Source: an uncultured Bacteroidota bacterium (GTDB lineage: Bacteria > Bacteroidota > Bacteroidia > NS11-12g > UBA9320). From it: a DNA stretch of 64,000 nucleotides. Positions 27,001 through 34,663 of the stretch are shown here, piece after piece. The position numbers and the translations under genes were made by a program. The notes below the pieces were generated by a model, which was given only the letters and a program-made list of their open reading frames with translations, did no database searches and was not told where the DNA came from. How positions within the stretch are numbered: position 1 is the stretch's first letter; each line of letters begins with the position of its first letter. The stretch covers positions 1-64,000 of the forward strand of contig CAKZLB010000039.1 in NCBI GenBank assembly GCA_937124965.1. The letters are read 5' to 3'.

Positions 27001-27884
27001 GTTTACATCCAACAGATTCTGGAAGAACATGGTTTCCTGGCTATGCGATAAATGTTGAAACAGGCGAGCGATTGAATATCATATTAGGGGAGGACTCTTA
27101 TCAAGGAGGCAATAACGGTAAAGACTTAAAATGGAATCCAACGGATAAAGGAGGAAACTATAGCTCGGGATACGGAGGCTTTGGTGGCCGCCATTATATT
27201 TATATTATGGATACCGATAGCAACTATCGTCAGGCATTGTATCCGAAAGGTGCTGCATACGATGGTGGACAAGATTACATGAATAGAATTGGACATTTAA
27301 AAGGTGAAGATTATTACAAAGAGCTAAACCAACAAGTTTTATTTCATGCGATGTGGGTAATACCAACGTATTTAGCTCAAGGCTACAAAATGGAATATAA
27401 CAAAAACGGTATGCCTGTTCCTCCAACTAAAGCAACCATTAAACTGCGCGTGAATAAGCCCTACCAATATTACGTTACTTCTGAAAATGAAAATCGACAT
27501 AATCCAAGATATTCGTTTTCGACTGATGATTTATTTACCGACAAACACATCAAATATGGAATTAGTGCTATGGAGACTATTCGAGCAGTACCTAATCCGT
27601 ATTACGCATATTCAGGGTATGAAACGAGCCCGGTTGAGAATCGTGTTAAATTTACCAACTTACCAGAAACATGCACCATTTCGATTTACACCTTGAGTGG
27701 GGATTTGGTTAAGGTGATAAACAAAGATGATTTATCTACAGAAGTGAGTTGGGATATGAAGAACACCGCGAAAGTCCCAATAGCCAGCGGTACATACATT
27801 ATTAATGTAGACGCGGGAGAACTAGGAACAAAAACATTCAAATGGATGGGCATTATGCGCTCGCTGGATTTGGATTCTTTTTAG
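24021..27884 (+). CDS. Large secreted protein with T9SS-type C-terminal domain
   Basis: A 1287-residue protein with a signal peptide (about 1-22, LFVHAKE). A long beta-rich body follows with calcium-site-like acidic loops (DEDKNGIYEPENGDYP near residue 200; EDDKNGLIDWS near 820) and a C-terminal 90-residue beta-sandwich (VPNPYYAYSGYE, FTNLPETCTISIYTLSGDLV, SGTYIINVDAGELGTKTFKW). The last module resembles a T9SS/FlgD-like Ig sorting domain, though it ends in MRSLDLDSF rather than the usual basic tail. Proteins of this type are conserved in Bacteroidota and probably surface exposed; no enzymatic motif was seen. Confidence 0.75.
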   Translation: MKTQQFITLSVLFLCSNLFVHAKENANLSKQEEKSKPAEVKSLMKYASDCEPSSAQADLDINNVRTRILNGGDMWWDLSNARYEIPKVTDLNAVRKNSLFAGAIWIGGEDEGVLKLAAMTYRQGGSDFWPGPLNTVTGSTEKSICEVYDKIYKVTRDEIEKHRSDWENGTLTSINENIKAWPGNGRGGNEPEDLAPFFDEDKNGIYEPENGDYPVLQTECRGIPIERDKNKPSDQPDQMLWFVFNDRGNIHSETQGQSQGLELQTTAFAYATNDEINNMTFYTTKIINRGSNLTDTYFGQWVDPDLGNPTDDYVGCDVELNLGYCYNGDDNDEGILGYGLNPPSIGVDFFEGPKQEVEVNGEITSVELGLSKFVYYNNDFQNQGNPETPIHYYNYLRGKWKNGDCLSRPNGDCADFMFPGTSDPENPTNWTEQTDGNEPDDRRFLQTSGPFDLKRGAVNKLTVGVVWARASSGGATGSLDLLKASSRKAQELFDNCFDILDGPDAPIVEVQELNNEVILLFNDTKRIEAYEEVTVREGQPFTYRFQGYQVYQLKDATVGTGDLGDIDKARMIFTCDLKDTIVRLVNQKYDELLGQPLPKLMIDGQNSGLVHSVSLTEDAFAEGSNKRLVNHKPYYYLVMSYAALPNHPDQEYLAGRKIRQFSVLPHVSAPEMGGLKLQSEYGTGPKITRLEGRGNGGLNIELTTASVRQIVRDGKMDFPEYDLNSGPVNVKIIDPLRVPKGEFEIRLIEIADSTNPIRKLEGLVAHATNWMLINRTTSDTIFSDYEIDYENEQLIQAKKTNDELENWGMSVTVKQVVGPGNTEDDKNGLIDWSVTWEDNSKQWLTAISDIDNGYNYNWIRSGREGATEEQPDYSTHDYRDEFGQPLDKFEVYEKIWDGRIAPYRLASKNIAANTTPQPVRGYNLVQGIAYQGTQPPPHWYNLDNLSSVDLVFTQDESMWSQCLVLEMGEESRLNQDTAHKFEIRNHPSVNKDGSLHPTDSGRTWFPGYAINVETGERLNIILGEDSYQGGNNGKDLKWNPTDKGGNYSSGYGGFGGRHYIYIMDTDSNYRQALYPKGAAYDGGQDYMNRIGHLKGEDYYKELNQQVLFHAMWVIPTYLAQGYKMEYNKNGMPVPPTKATIKLRVNKPYQYYVTSENENRHNPRYSFSTDDLFTDKHIKYGISAMETIRAVPNPYYAYSGYETSPVENRVKFTNLPETCTISIYTLSGDLVKVINKDDLSTEVSWDMKNTAKVPIASGTYIINVDAGELGTKTFKWMGIMRSLDLDSF

Positions 27885-28062
27885 GGGAGAGTTGAGAGTT
27901 GAAAGTGGAAAATTCTTCAATGTTTAGGCTTCCTGTCATATTTTAGCAGAAACGTTTCCCTAACCACATCGACAAGAAACTGCTGTAAAGTAATTCATTG
28001 GATATGGTTTTAGGATTATTTTGGGTAAAATCTGAACCCTAACATATTCACGATACTTGCAG
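27885..28062. other. Intergenic, nothing recognised
   Basis: This gap between the 1287-residue protein gene and the cupin gene holds no visible gene, hairpin or repeat; the first bases after the stop are purine rich. Confidence 0.5.
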
Positions 28063-28620
28063 TCACTTCAACGGCTCAGGAGCATTTTTAAAATGGCTGT
28101 ATTTGCCTAATATTTTTCCAATAAAAACCGTGATTGGAAAGACGACTTTTTTTACAAATGTTGGTATTACTTTAACGTCATATTCTGATCGAAATCGATG
28201 AACTAGGAAGGCGCTGTCAAAAGGGTCACCTTCAGGTTTTCCTGCTTTATCCATCGACGCATATAGAGCTGTAAGAAAATAGTCGAGCGAATTTGCCGGT
28301 TTAACCCATCCTTCACATTCCAAGACGTCTTCTCCTGCATTCCAAAATCGATGCATCTGCCCTTTGTGAAACACAACAGTCTCTCCGTCTTCAATGAATT
28401 TTTCCTCTTCTCCGTCAATCTGATAACCCATTTTGCCATTAACCACAGTTAAGCTTTCATCCTGTTTGTAATGCACATGAAAGACTGGGCCAGCATTAGG
28501 CTGCACCTTGTTTTTAACAATCAATTTTGGAACACCATCTTCTTCAACCAACGATTGAAATGTGAGTTCTTCTCCTGTGAAATTAGTGATGGTGTGCGGG
28601 TAGATGAAAGGATAATTCAT
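28063..28620 (-). CDS. Cupin domain protein
   Basis: A 185-residue protein if started at the Met of MNYPFIYPHTIT; the longer frame (to 28686) would run across the operator, so the shorter start is preferred. The cupin core is at about 30-110: GPVFHVHYKQDESLTVV supplies His ligands and an acidic residue, and GETVVFHKGQMHRFWN completes the second motif. The C-terminus is hydrophobic/basic. Cupins bind metals or small ligands and include dioxygenases and isomerases; the substrate is unknown. It is divergent from a TetR regulator that probably controls it through the sites at 28650-28706. Confidence 0.75.
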   Translation of the reverse strand: MNYPFIYPHTITNFTGEELTFQSLVEEDGVPKLIVKNKVQPNAGPVFHVHYKQDESLTVVNGKMGYQIDGEEEKFIEDGETVVFHKGQMHRFWNAGEDVLECEGWVKPANSLDYFLTALYASMDKAGKPEGDPFDSAFLVHRFRSEYDVKVIPTFVKKVVFPITVFIGKILGKYSHFKNAPEPLK

Positions 28621-28649
28621 TGTTTTTGATATGTGTATAGTAACAAAAC

Positions 28650-28706
28650 TAGGACATTGTACTAAGTTTGCCAAGTCTTGAATCAAAAAAATAGTACGTT
28701 GTACTA
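28650..28706. promoter_or_regulatory. Paired operator sites between cupin and TetR genes
   Basis: TAGTACGTTGTACTA at 28692-28706 is a palindrome (flanking A/T extend the arms to 7 bp, 28691-28707). TAGGACATTGTACTA at 28650-28664 matches it at 13 of 15 positions. The centres are 42 bp apart, about four helical turns. Such repeated palindromes in a divergent TetR promoter region are typical autoregulated operators. Confidence 0.7.
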
Positions 28707-28719
28707 TATTGTGTAATAA

Positions 28720-29343
28720 ATGACAGAAAAACAGATACTTGAAAAGAGCTTAGTCTTATTTAATCAAAAGGGGTATGCACAGGTTGGAATGAGGGAATTG
28801 GCTCGAGAATTATCAATTAGTCCTGGAAATTTGACGTATTATTTTAAGAAAAAGGAAGATGTCCTTTCTGCACTTCTCAAGCAGTTCTCGAGTCATAACA
28901 CGCAGCTGTACCAAACTTTTCAAAATGTGAAACCTACAAATGCCAATTTTTTACGGCTTACACGTTCCATATTTGAAAATCAGTATGCATATCGTGGAGT
29001 TTATATTGGTAATCAGTTTGTTCAAAAAGCAATTACAGAAAATAATCTATTTGAGTATGAGGAAGTTGTTATAAGACGTAAAGACGCATATTCGGATATT
29101 TTTCGTTTGTTGGAAAATTCAGGCCACCTGAAGCTTAAGGGTGATGATGTTTCCTTTTTGGTAGCGTATATGACACTTTTTGGAAGATTTTGGATAACGG
29201 AAGCAACCCTATTTAATAAGGTTCCAAAGTCCGATGAAGTAATTAGTCACTATATTCATTTATTGGCAAAACAATTGAGCTTATTCTCAACGAATGTTGG
29301 GTTAATATCGATTGAGGAATTTTTGAAAGTTGATGGTTCTTGA
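28720..29343 (+). CDS. TetR/AcrR family transcriptional regulator
   Basis: A 207-residue protein. The N-terminal helix-turn-helix is at about 5-50 (MRELARELSISPGNLTYYFK, the typical TetR recognition helix followed by KKEDVLSALL). The C-terminal ligand-binding part is variable and its inducer unknown. It lies 13 bp after a perfect palindromic operator and is divergent from a cupin gene, so it is probably autoregulated and represses the cupin. Confidence 0.85.
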   Translation: MTEKQILEKSLVLFNQKGYAQVGMRELARELSISPGNLTYYFKKKEDVLSALLKQFSSHNTQLYQTFQNVKPTNANFLRLTRSIFENQYAYRGVYIGNQFVQKAITENNLFEYEEVVIRRKDAYSDIFRLLENSGHLKLKGDDVSFLVAYMTLFGRFWITEATLFNKVPKSDEVISHYIHLLAKQLSLFSTNVGLISIEEFLKVDGS

Positions 29344-29556
29344 TGTAGACAACCTAAGATAAACGAGTACCGTTTTTTGCCTAATAGTGTTGTTATGTTG
29401 AGGGAAAATGCTTGTCTTGGGTGAGTAACTTGGCTCTTCAGTATAGCAATCGAAAGGGATAAGTGTACATTTAAATGCCTGTTTCATTATTGGTTTGTTT
29501 ACTAATGCAACCAAGTGAGTGAATAATAGACTAAGAATTATAAAAACAATATTTAT

Positions 29557-30804
29557 ATGAAACACGTCCTATTTGTTACCGCACTTTTCTTTATTAGCAA
29601 TGTTGCATTTTCTCAAATTATTGTAAAACCCGTAGGTTGTTTTGCGGGTACCAACGGACTGAATATTGATGCTCTTCAGAATAGCGAGTCAAGGGGAGTT
29701 TTAATTAGTGAAAGATGGGCAGACATTGAAACTTCACCAGGTGTTTTTAACTTTTCGAATATAAATAGCAAGATTGCGTTTGCCGTAAATGCGAATGTGA
29801 AGTATTCTCTAGCAATATTGGGAGGTGCCGCGGGTTCGCCTAAGTGGTTAATGGATAGTTCCAAGGCACAATTCTTTAATACGAAGTTTCGAGGGGTGGA
29901 TACAAAACTACCATTGTGGTGGGATAGCGTAGTTCAAGAAAGGTTGGAAATATTAATAGTTGAATTAGGTAAACAGTACAGTGCGGACACTTCTCTTTCG
30001 CACATATACGTTACACAAATGACATTAAATGGTGTTGAAGGGCATTTGAATGGAGTTGATATGACATCATTTGCAATGAACGGTTATACTGACCAAAAAT
30101 GGATTAGTTCCGCAAAAAGGACTACTAAATTGTATGCTCAAGCATTTCCAAACGTCCCCATTGTTTTTGAGGTTCATGAAATTAATCATGACACAATTGT
30201 GCCCGCTACCATAATCAATGATTTGTCTATCGACCTCGATTTATGTGAACGCTTGGGTGTAGGCATGTGGTGGATTTCAGGTAAGTCAAGCTACCAACCC
30301 AACCTGGTTGAATTCATAAGACAATATGAAGGTGATAAGTATGCTCAAATAATTGGAAGATCGGATCAAAAGGAACGATTTCAGGATAGCTCGTATAGCA
30401 CAGTATTCCGTCAAGCCAAAGACTTAGGCATGCGTTACATAGAACCATGGCCGTACGAGTTTCAGTTTCATACGTATGATAGCCTTCTTAAGGATTTTAA
30501 CGAATGGGCGGATGGTACATTTTCAACCGCTGATACGTGTACACGTACAAATTCCATACTTCAAAAAGAGTTGCCTGCAAAGGCTATTTCCGTTTATCCA
30601 AATCCTTCAAACGGCTTATTTTATATAGATATTGAGGAGCCATATAGCAGTTTGTCAGTGTCTTTAGTTAATTATGCTGGGCAGTATATAGATGTTTCAA
30701 ATGAATTAGAAATTGACATATCTCAGGTTCCAGCGGGGATATATCTTTTGAAGATAACAATAGATGGATCGATTACCTCAAAAAAGGTTATAAAAGTTGA
30801 ATAG
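29557..30804 (+). CDS. Secreted TIM-barrel (glycosidase-like) protein with T9SS sorting domain
   Basis: A 415-residue protein with a signal peptide (about 1-20, VAFSQ). The body (about 25-320) has the look of a glycoside hydrolase TIM barrel: RWADIETSPGVFNFSN resembles the retaining GH/beta-galactosidase pattern, and VTQMTLNGVEGH, VFEVHEINHD and YIEPWPYEFQ carry acidic residues at strand ends that could be catalytic. The last 70 residues are a T9SS type A sorting domain (VYPNPSNGLFYIDIE, PAGIYLLKI, KKVIKVE). Likely a surface or secreted carbohydrate-active enzyme, but the family and substrate cannot be fixed from the sequence alone. Confidence 0.65.
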   Translation: MKHVLFVTALFFISNVAFSQIIVKPVGCFAGTNGLNIDALQNSESRGVLISERWADIETSPGVFNFSNINSKIAFAVNANVKYSLAILGGAAGSPKWLMDSSKAQFFNTKFRGVDTKLPLWWDSVVQERLEILIVELGKQYSADTSLSHIYVTQMTLNGVEGHLNGVDMTSFAMNGYTDQKWISSAKRTTKLYAQAFPNVPIVFEVHEINHDTIVPATIINDLSIDLDLCERLGVGMWWISGKSSYQPNLVEFIRQYEGDKYAQIIGRSDQKERFQDSSYSTVFRQAKDLGMRYIEPWPYEFQFHTYDSLLKDFNEWADGTFSTADTCTRTNSILQKELPAKAISVYPNPSNGLFYIDIEEPYSSLSVSLVNYAGQYIDVSNELEIDISQVPAGIYLLKITIDGSITSKKVIKVE

Positions 30805-30852
30805 TCACCATGTTGATTAAACTATTGGGCAGATTGCAATTCTTGTATTTTT

Positions 30853-30887
30853 AAAATCCTCCGATGTTTATTTTCTGAGGTGATTTT
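30853..30887 (+). terminator. Probable terminator after the TIM-barrel gene
   Basis: AAAATCCTC pairs with GAGGTGATTTT, with one bulged base, and the right arm runs into T-rich sequence (TGATTTTTATTG). It begins about 50 bp after the stop at 30804. Confidence 0.5.
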
Positions 30888-30969
30888 TATTGTATGATTT
30901 CTGAGGGCATTGAGATTTGACTACGTCCTTTGGGCTTGCCTGATTTTTAGTTTCGTAAAGCTATATTTC

Positions 30970-30994
30970 AATTGTATTTTAGCAGAGCTTTTTA
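30970..30994 (+). repeat. Short dispersed repeat, copy A
   Basis: The 25-base core (starting AATTGTATTTTAGCAGAGC) recurs at 33480-33504 with two differences. Each copy lies 60-70 bp before the start codon of the next gene. Confidence 0.45.
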
Positions 30995-31054
30995 TCAAAA
31001 GTAAATTATCGATAACCTGTTTTTTGCATTTATTTAAAAAAATAAATCAAGAAT

Positions 31055-31648
31055 ATGAAAAGCCGATTTCTAATATCACTTGTAGTATTAATACTTAGTG
31101 CATGTAATGACAGCACTAAATCTGTTATAACTCAACAACCAACTCTGGCTAGTTATACGATTGGTGAAAAATGGGTTTGGAAATACAAAGGTGTGACTAC
31201 TGAAGGAGAAGTGCGCTCGGATGGACAAGACGCAAGAGAAATAGTTAGTTCTGACGGAGTTTTAGGCATGACAATCGGTAAGGACACCATTCCTGTTACC
31301 GAAATTGTTAAACCAAATGAAAGTGAAACACCTAAGTATGACTGGCCTCTCGAAGTGGGTAAAAAGTGGAAGTATGAAAACAATTGGACAAGCCAGGACG
31401 GTACAACAGGAAAACAAAGTCAAGATGCCGAAATACTATCGTATCAAGAAGAAACAGTAGAAGCTGGAACATTTATGGCCTATACAATTAAATACACGGG
31501 TAAAACCACCAATTCTAGGGGGTATAGTGCAGATGAAACAGAAGTTTGGCTATATGCTCCTGATGTGAAAACTTTTATAAAACTTACTCAGGATCAAGGT
31601 GATTTTCACTATGTAGAGGAATTGATCAAATACTCTAAACCAGAATAA
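31055..31648 (+). CDS. Hypothetical lipoprotein
   Basis: A 197-residue protein with a lipoprotein signal (LILSACNDST, Cys17). The mature part has two similar beta-rich stretches: YTIGEKWVWKYKGV near residue 32 and LEVGKKWKYENNW near 103, suggesting an internally repeated module. No catalytic motif was found. It is followed 8 bp later by a methyltransferase gene, probably as an operon. The function is unknown. Confidence 0.65.
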   Translation: MKSRFLISLVVLILSACNDSTKSVITQQPTLASYTIGEKWVWKYKGVTTEGEVRSDGQDAREIVSSDGVLGMTIGKDTIPVTEIVKPNESETPKYDWPLEVGKKWKYENNWTSQDGTTGKQSQDAEILSYQEETVEAGTFMAYTIKYTGKTTNSRGYSADETEVWLYAPDVKTFIKLTQDQGDFHYVEELIKYSKPE

Positions 31649-31656
31649 AGAACGAA

Positions 31657-32460
31657 ATGGATGCGAAATACAACGAGATTGGAACAGATTATAATTCGAC
31701 TAGAAAGGCCGACCTATTTTTGACAAATAAGTTAATAAAGCATTTGAGTCCGAGAAAGAATGGAATTTATCTTGATATCGGTTGTGGCACAGGAAACTAT
31801 ACGAATGAACTTGAAAAATATGGACTTCGGTTAATTGGAATTGACCCTTCGGAGAAAATGTTAGAGAAAGCGAGACTCAAAAACAGCAATGTTGATTGGA
31901 AATTGGGAACTGCAGAAAACATAGAATTATCCGATAATTCTGTAGATGGTGTAATAGGTTCATTAACAATTCATCATTGGACTGATTTGAAAAAAGGGTT
32001 TTCGGAGCTTCATAGAGTTTTAAAGCCTGATGGTAGAATCGTAATTTTTACATCCACGCCAAAACAAATGAAAGGCTATTGGTTAAATCATTACTTCCCA
32101 AAGATGTTAGAAGAGTCAATTGACCAAATGCCGAGCATAGATAAAGTTGAAGAAGCAATGACAAGGAGCAATATTGCGATTGTTGAATATGAAAAGTATT
32201 ATATTCAACCGGACCTTCAGGATAAGTTTCTTTATTGTGGAAAGCAAAATCCAGATTTATATTTTGATGAGCAAATTAGAAACGGAATTTCTTCATTTTC
32301 TTCTTTAGCAAATCGAACTGAAGTAGAACAAGGATTAACAAATCTAAAAAGTGATATCGATAGCGGAAAAATCAATACAATAATTGACTCTTATGATAAT
32401 GATCTAGGAGATTATTTATACATAATCGGAAAAAAAGTAAGCAGGGAACACCGTCAGTAA
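31657..32460 (+). CDS. Class I SAM-dependent methyltransferase
   Basis: A 267-residue protein. Motif I (YLDIGCGTGNY, about 39-49), the acidic end of strand 2 (LIGIDPSEKML), the post-motif region NSVDGVIGSLTIHHW and the RVLKPDGRIVIF strand show a Rossmann-fold methyltransferase of the type acting on small molecules (Methyltransf_11-like). The C-terminal 120 residues probably bind the acceptor, which is unknown. It lies 8 bp downstream of a lipoprotein gene and upstream of an extra methionine aminopeptidase. Confidence 0.85.
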   Translation: MDAKYNEIGTDYNSTRKADLFLTNKLIKHLSPRKNGIYLDIGCGTGNYTNELEKYGLRLIGIDPSEKMLEKARLKNSNVDWKLGTAENIELSDNSVDGVIGSLTIHHWTDLKKGFSELHRVLKPDGRIVIFTSTPKQMKGYWLNHYFPKMLEESIDQMPSIDKVEEAMTRSNIAIVEYEKYYIQPDLQDKFLYCGKQNPDLYFDEQIRNGISSFSSLANRTEVEQGLTNLKSDIDSGKINTIIDSYDNDLGDYLYIIGKKVSREHRQ

Positions 32461-32591
32461 AAGTGCCGGCGGATTGCTTAAAAATGAAGATATTGCAACA
32501 TGTAAAATTTACGAACGTCGGACAATAAATTGGTTTCAAAACCATGCTCCTGTCTATGTTCGAACCGTTGAATGCCATTAACACAAACAAA

Positions 32592-33356
32592 ATGTCAATA
32601 ACAAATGAATCAGAATTAGTAGGAATGAAAAAGGTTAGTGAAGTCGTTGGGATTACACTAAAAATGATGAGAGAGTATGCTAAAGTAGGTATGACAACCA
32701 AAGAATTGGATGAGTACGGAGGAGACATATTAAAAAGTTATGGTGCAAAATCAGCACCTAATGAAACTTATGGTTTCCCAGGGTGCACATGTATAAGCAT
32801 AAATCAAGAAGTTGCTCACGGAATTCCATCCGATATTAAAGTGTTAAAAGAAGGAGACTTGATCAATATTGATGTTTCGGCAGAGTTAAATGGTTTTTGG
32901 TCTGATAACGGAGGGTCGTTTGTATTAGGGAAAGATATTCATAATCACCAACCTCTTGTGGACGCTTCAAAGGAAATTTTGAAGAAGGCCATTTACAAAA
33001 TAAAAGGTGGTGTGAAAATATCTGATGTTGGACAGCTGGTTGAATCAGAGGCAAAGAAATATGGCTTTAAAGTTATAAAAAACCTCGCAGGACATGGAGT
33101 TGGCAGAAGTTTGCACGAAAGTCCAGAAAACATTCTGAATTATAGGGTTAGAACGAATCGAGAAAGATTTAGAAAGAATACGACCGTTGCAATAGAAACT
33201 TTTATAGCTACAAAATCTAACGTCGCTGTTGAGTTAAATGATGGTTGGACTTTAGTTGGCAACAGAGGAGGTTATGTGACTCAGCATGAACACACAATAT
33301 TAATCACCGATAACGAGCCTGTGATTTTAACTGACGCAAATGAAATTTGGAAATAA
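32592..33356 (+). CDS. Type I methionine aminopeptidase
   Basis: 254 residues when started at MSITNESEL (an upstream in-frame ATG at 32544 adds 16 unlikely residues). It removes the initiator methionine from new proteins. All expected residues are present: VAHGIPSD (substrate His), NIDVSAELNGFWSDNGG (two metal Asp), AGHGVGRSLHESP (metal His), AIETF and HEHTI (two metal Glu). It stands outside the usual ribosomal-protein cluster, in an accessory region, so it is probably a second copy in the genome. Confidence 0.85.
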   Translation: MSITNESELVGMKKVSEVVGITLKMMREYAKVGMTTKELDEYGGDILKSYGAKSAPNETYGFPGCTCISINQEVAHGIPSDIKVLKEGDLINIDVSAELNGFWSDNGGSFVLGKDIHNHQPLVDASKEILKKAIYKIKGGVKISDVGQLVESEAKKYGFKVIKNLAGHGVGRSLHESPENILNYRVRTNRERFRKNTTVAIETFIATKSNVAVELNDGWTLVGNRGGYVTQHEHTILITDNEPVILTDANEIWK

Positions 33357-33479
33357 AAACTGTAATATACAGAAATACCCATAGACAATACCCTGCAGAC
33401 TACTTCGCTTTACTAATCCGTTCGTTTATCGCATTTGTTATCGGAAACGGGGCAGTGATTCCTGCAAGCTCCAATTCAA

Positions 33480-33504
33480 ATTGTATTTTAGCACAGCATT
33501 TTAA
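33480..33504 (+). repeat. Short dispersed repeat, copy B
   Basis: The core AATTGTATTTTAGCACAGC matches the copy at 30970-30994 at 23 of 25 positions. It lies 68 bp before the ATG of the next gene. It may be a promoter or a recombination boundary. Confidence 0.45.
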
Positions 33505-33571
33505 CAGTACATAGTTATAGGTAAGTTGTTGTTATAGGGCATTTTAGGACAGACCGCAAACAAACAGACAA

Positions 33572-34264
33572 ATGGGAACTTGGAACAATAAAATAGACGG
33601 AAACGACACCTTTCAAGATATTTATCAAAACTTCTTTGACCTATATAATCAAGGACAAAATCCTATTGACATCTCTAATCAAATTCAGGACGAATTTGCC
33701 GAAATGTTTAACGACTATGACGACCGAAACAATAGTTTGTTTGGACTTGCATTGGCACTATGGGAAACAAAATCTCTTGACCAAACAGTTTATAAAAAAG
33801 TAAAAGAAATCATTGAAACGGGCAACGACCTTGAAGTCTGGAAAGGACTTGGCGCAGACGACAAGACAATAGAAAAACGCAAAAAAGAACTTGACAAGTT
33901 CTTAACTCAAATTTCAACAGAAAGAGAAAAACCGAAACGCAGAGTTAGACCGAAGTTCGAGTTTGAAATGACAAATCTCGTAAACGCTATTGCTCCAGAT
34001 AATTTAAAAAAGTTTGACGTTAGCGAAGAATACGTGAATAAAAACTATGTTCATACAAGCGGACTTATGATGTGGGAACAAGGTGGTGGTTCAGTTTTAT
34101 ATTTTACAGGACAAGGAAAGAATATTTCGGCAAAATGGCTCGACAATAAAACATTAGAAGTAACGCACGACAAAGGCATTGAATTTACAATGAAAAATGA
34201 AAGTGCTTATTTCAGTGGTGATGACATTAAAGTAATTTATAAATGTCAATTACAAAAGAAATAA
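33572..34264 (+). CDS. Hypothetical protein with DUF4259-like N-terminus
   Basis: A 230-residue cytoplasmic protein. The start MGTWNNKIDGNDTFQDIYQN, then FFDLYNQG and LFGLALALWE, resembles DUF4259 and related MGxWG..DND proteins of unknown function that often occur singly in accessory regions. A charged helix (about 100-130) links it to a beta-rich C-terminal half. The wording GAC-AAA/GAA-rich codons and the isolated position, flanked by palindromic spacers, suggest recent acquisition. No operon partner. Confidence 0.55.
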   Translation: MGTWNNKIDGNDTFQDIYQNFFDLYNQGQNPIDISNQIQDEFAEMFNDYDDRNNSLFGLALALWETKSLDQTVYKKVKEIIETGNDLEVWKGLGADDKTIEKRKKELDKFLTQISTEREKPKRRVRPKFEFEMTNLVNAIAPDNLKKFDVSEEYVNKNYVHTSGLMMWEQGGGSVLYFTGQGKNISAKWLDNKTLEVTHDKGIEFTMKNESAYFSGDDIKVIYKCQLQKK

Positions 34265-34290
34265 AAACGCCCCATAGCAGCACCTTGCCA

Positions 34291-34380
34291 AATGTGGCGG
34301 TTTAGTTGTTAAATCAAGCTTTGTGCTTCTATCAAAGTTCGTGCTTGGTTGACAGTGAAGTGCTTCGAAGTCGCCACCTT
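34291..34380. repeat. Long imperfect palindrome, attC-like
   Basis: ATGTGGCGGTTT at 34293-34304 pairs with AAGTCGCCACC at 34368-34378 around an interior that can pair partly with itself, and AACGTTGTGTGTAATTG follows at 34395-34410. The layout (paired outer boxes, imperfect hairpin, GTTGTGT near the end) recalls integron attC sites. No integrase is in the window. The assignment is tentative. Confidence 0.35.
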
Positions 34381-34425
34381 CGGGTAGCTGTAAAACGTTG
34401 TGTGTAATTGAGACCAAAACCATTT

Positions 34426-34560
34426 ATGAATAAAGAAACACTTATGATTGGAATTAACTCCTACCAATATTTAGGAACATTGGACAAGTGTGAAAAGGAT
34501 TTAAATAGTTTTCTAACAAGCTGTGACTATTCAAGGCAGTGCGAAAGCAGAACGATATGA
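34426..34560 (+). pseudogene. Truncated caspase-like (peptidase C14) N-terminus
   Basis: A 44-codon ORF. Its first 30 residues (ETLMIGINSYQYLGTL, then CEKDLNSFLTSC) match the first strand and helix of the caspase/metacaspase fold, where LLIGINxY and a conserved DA/D-L helix are diagnostic. The rest (DYSRQCESRTI, then stop) is unrelated, and the catalytic His and Cys regions are missing. It is therefore a gene remnant, not an active protease. A different frame in the last part reads AKAERYDFK-stop, so two gene pieces may be joined here. Confidence 0.6.
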
Positions 34561-34663
34561 CTTTAAATAAAATTTGTACATTAGCCAAAGTGTGGGTCTT
34601 TTAAATCGCTTCTACTAATGCACCTAACCGAAATAATACACATTCAAAGAGTCAACACAAAAC

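Noticed and set aside
30910-31098. 62-codon ORF MRFDYVLWACL...
   Set aside because: It overlaps the lipoprotein gene start in another frame and carries the dispersed repeat; a small membrane peptide cannot be excluded but nothing supports it.
34291-34380. Full integron
   Set aside because: No integrase, no attI and only one clear palindrome; kept as a tentative finding.
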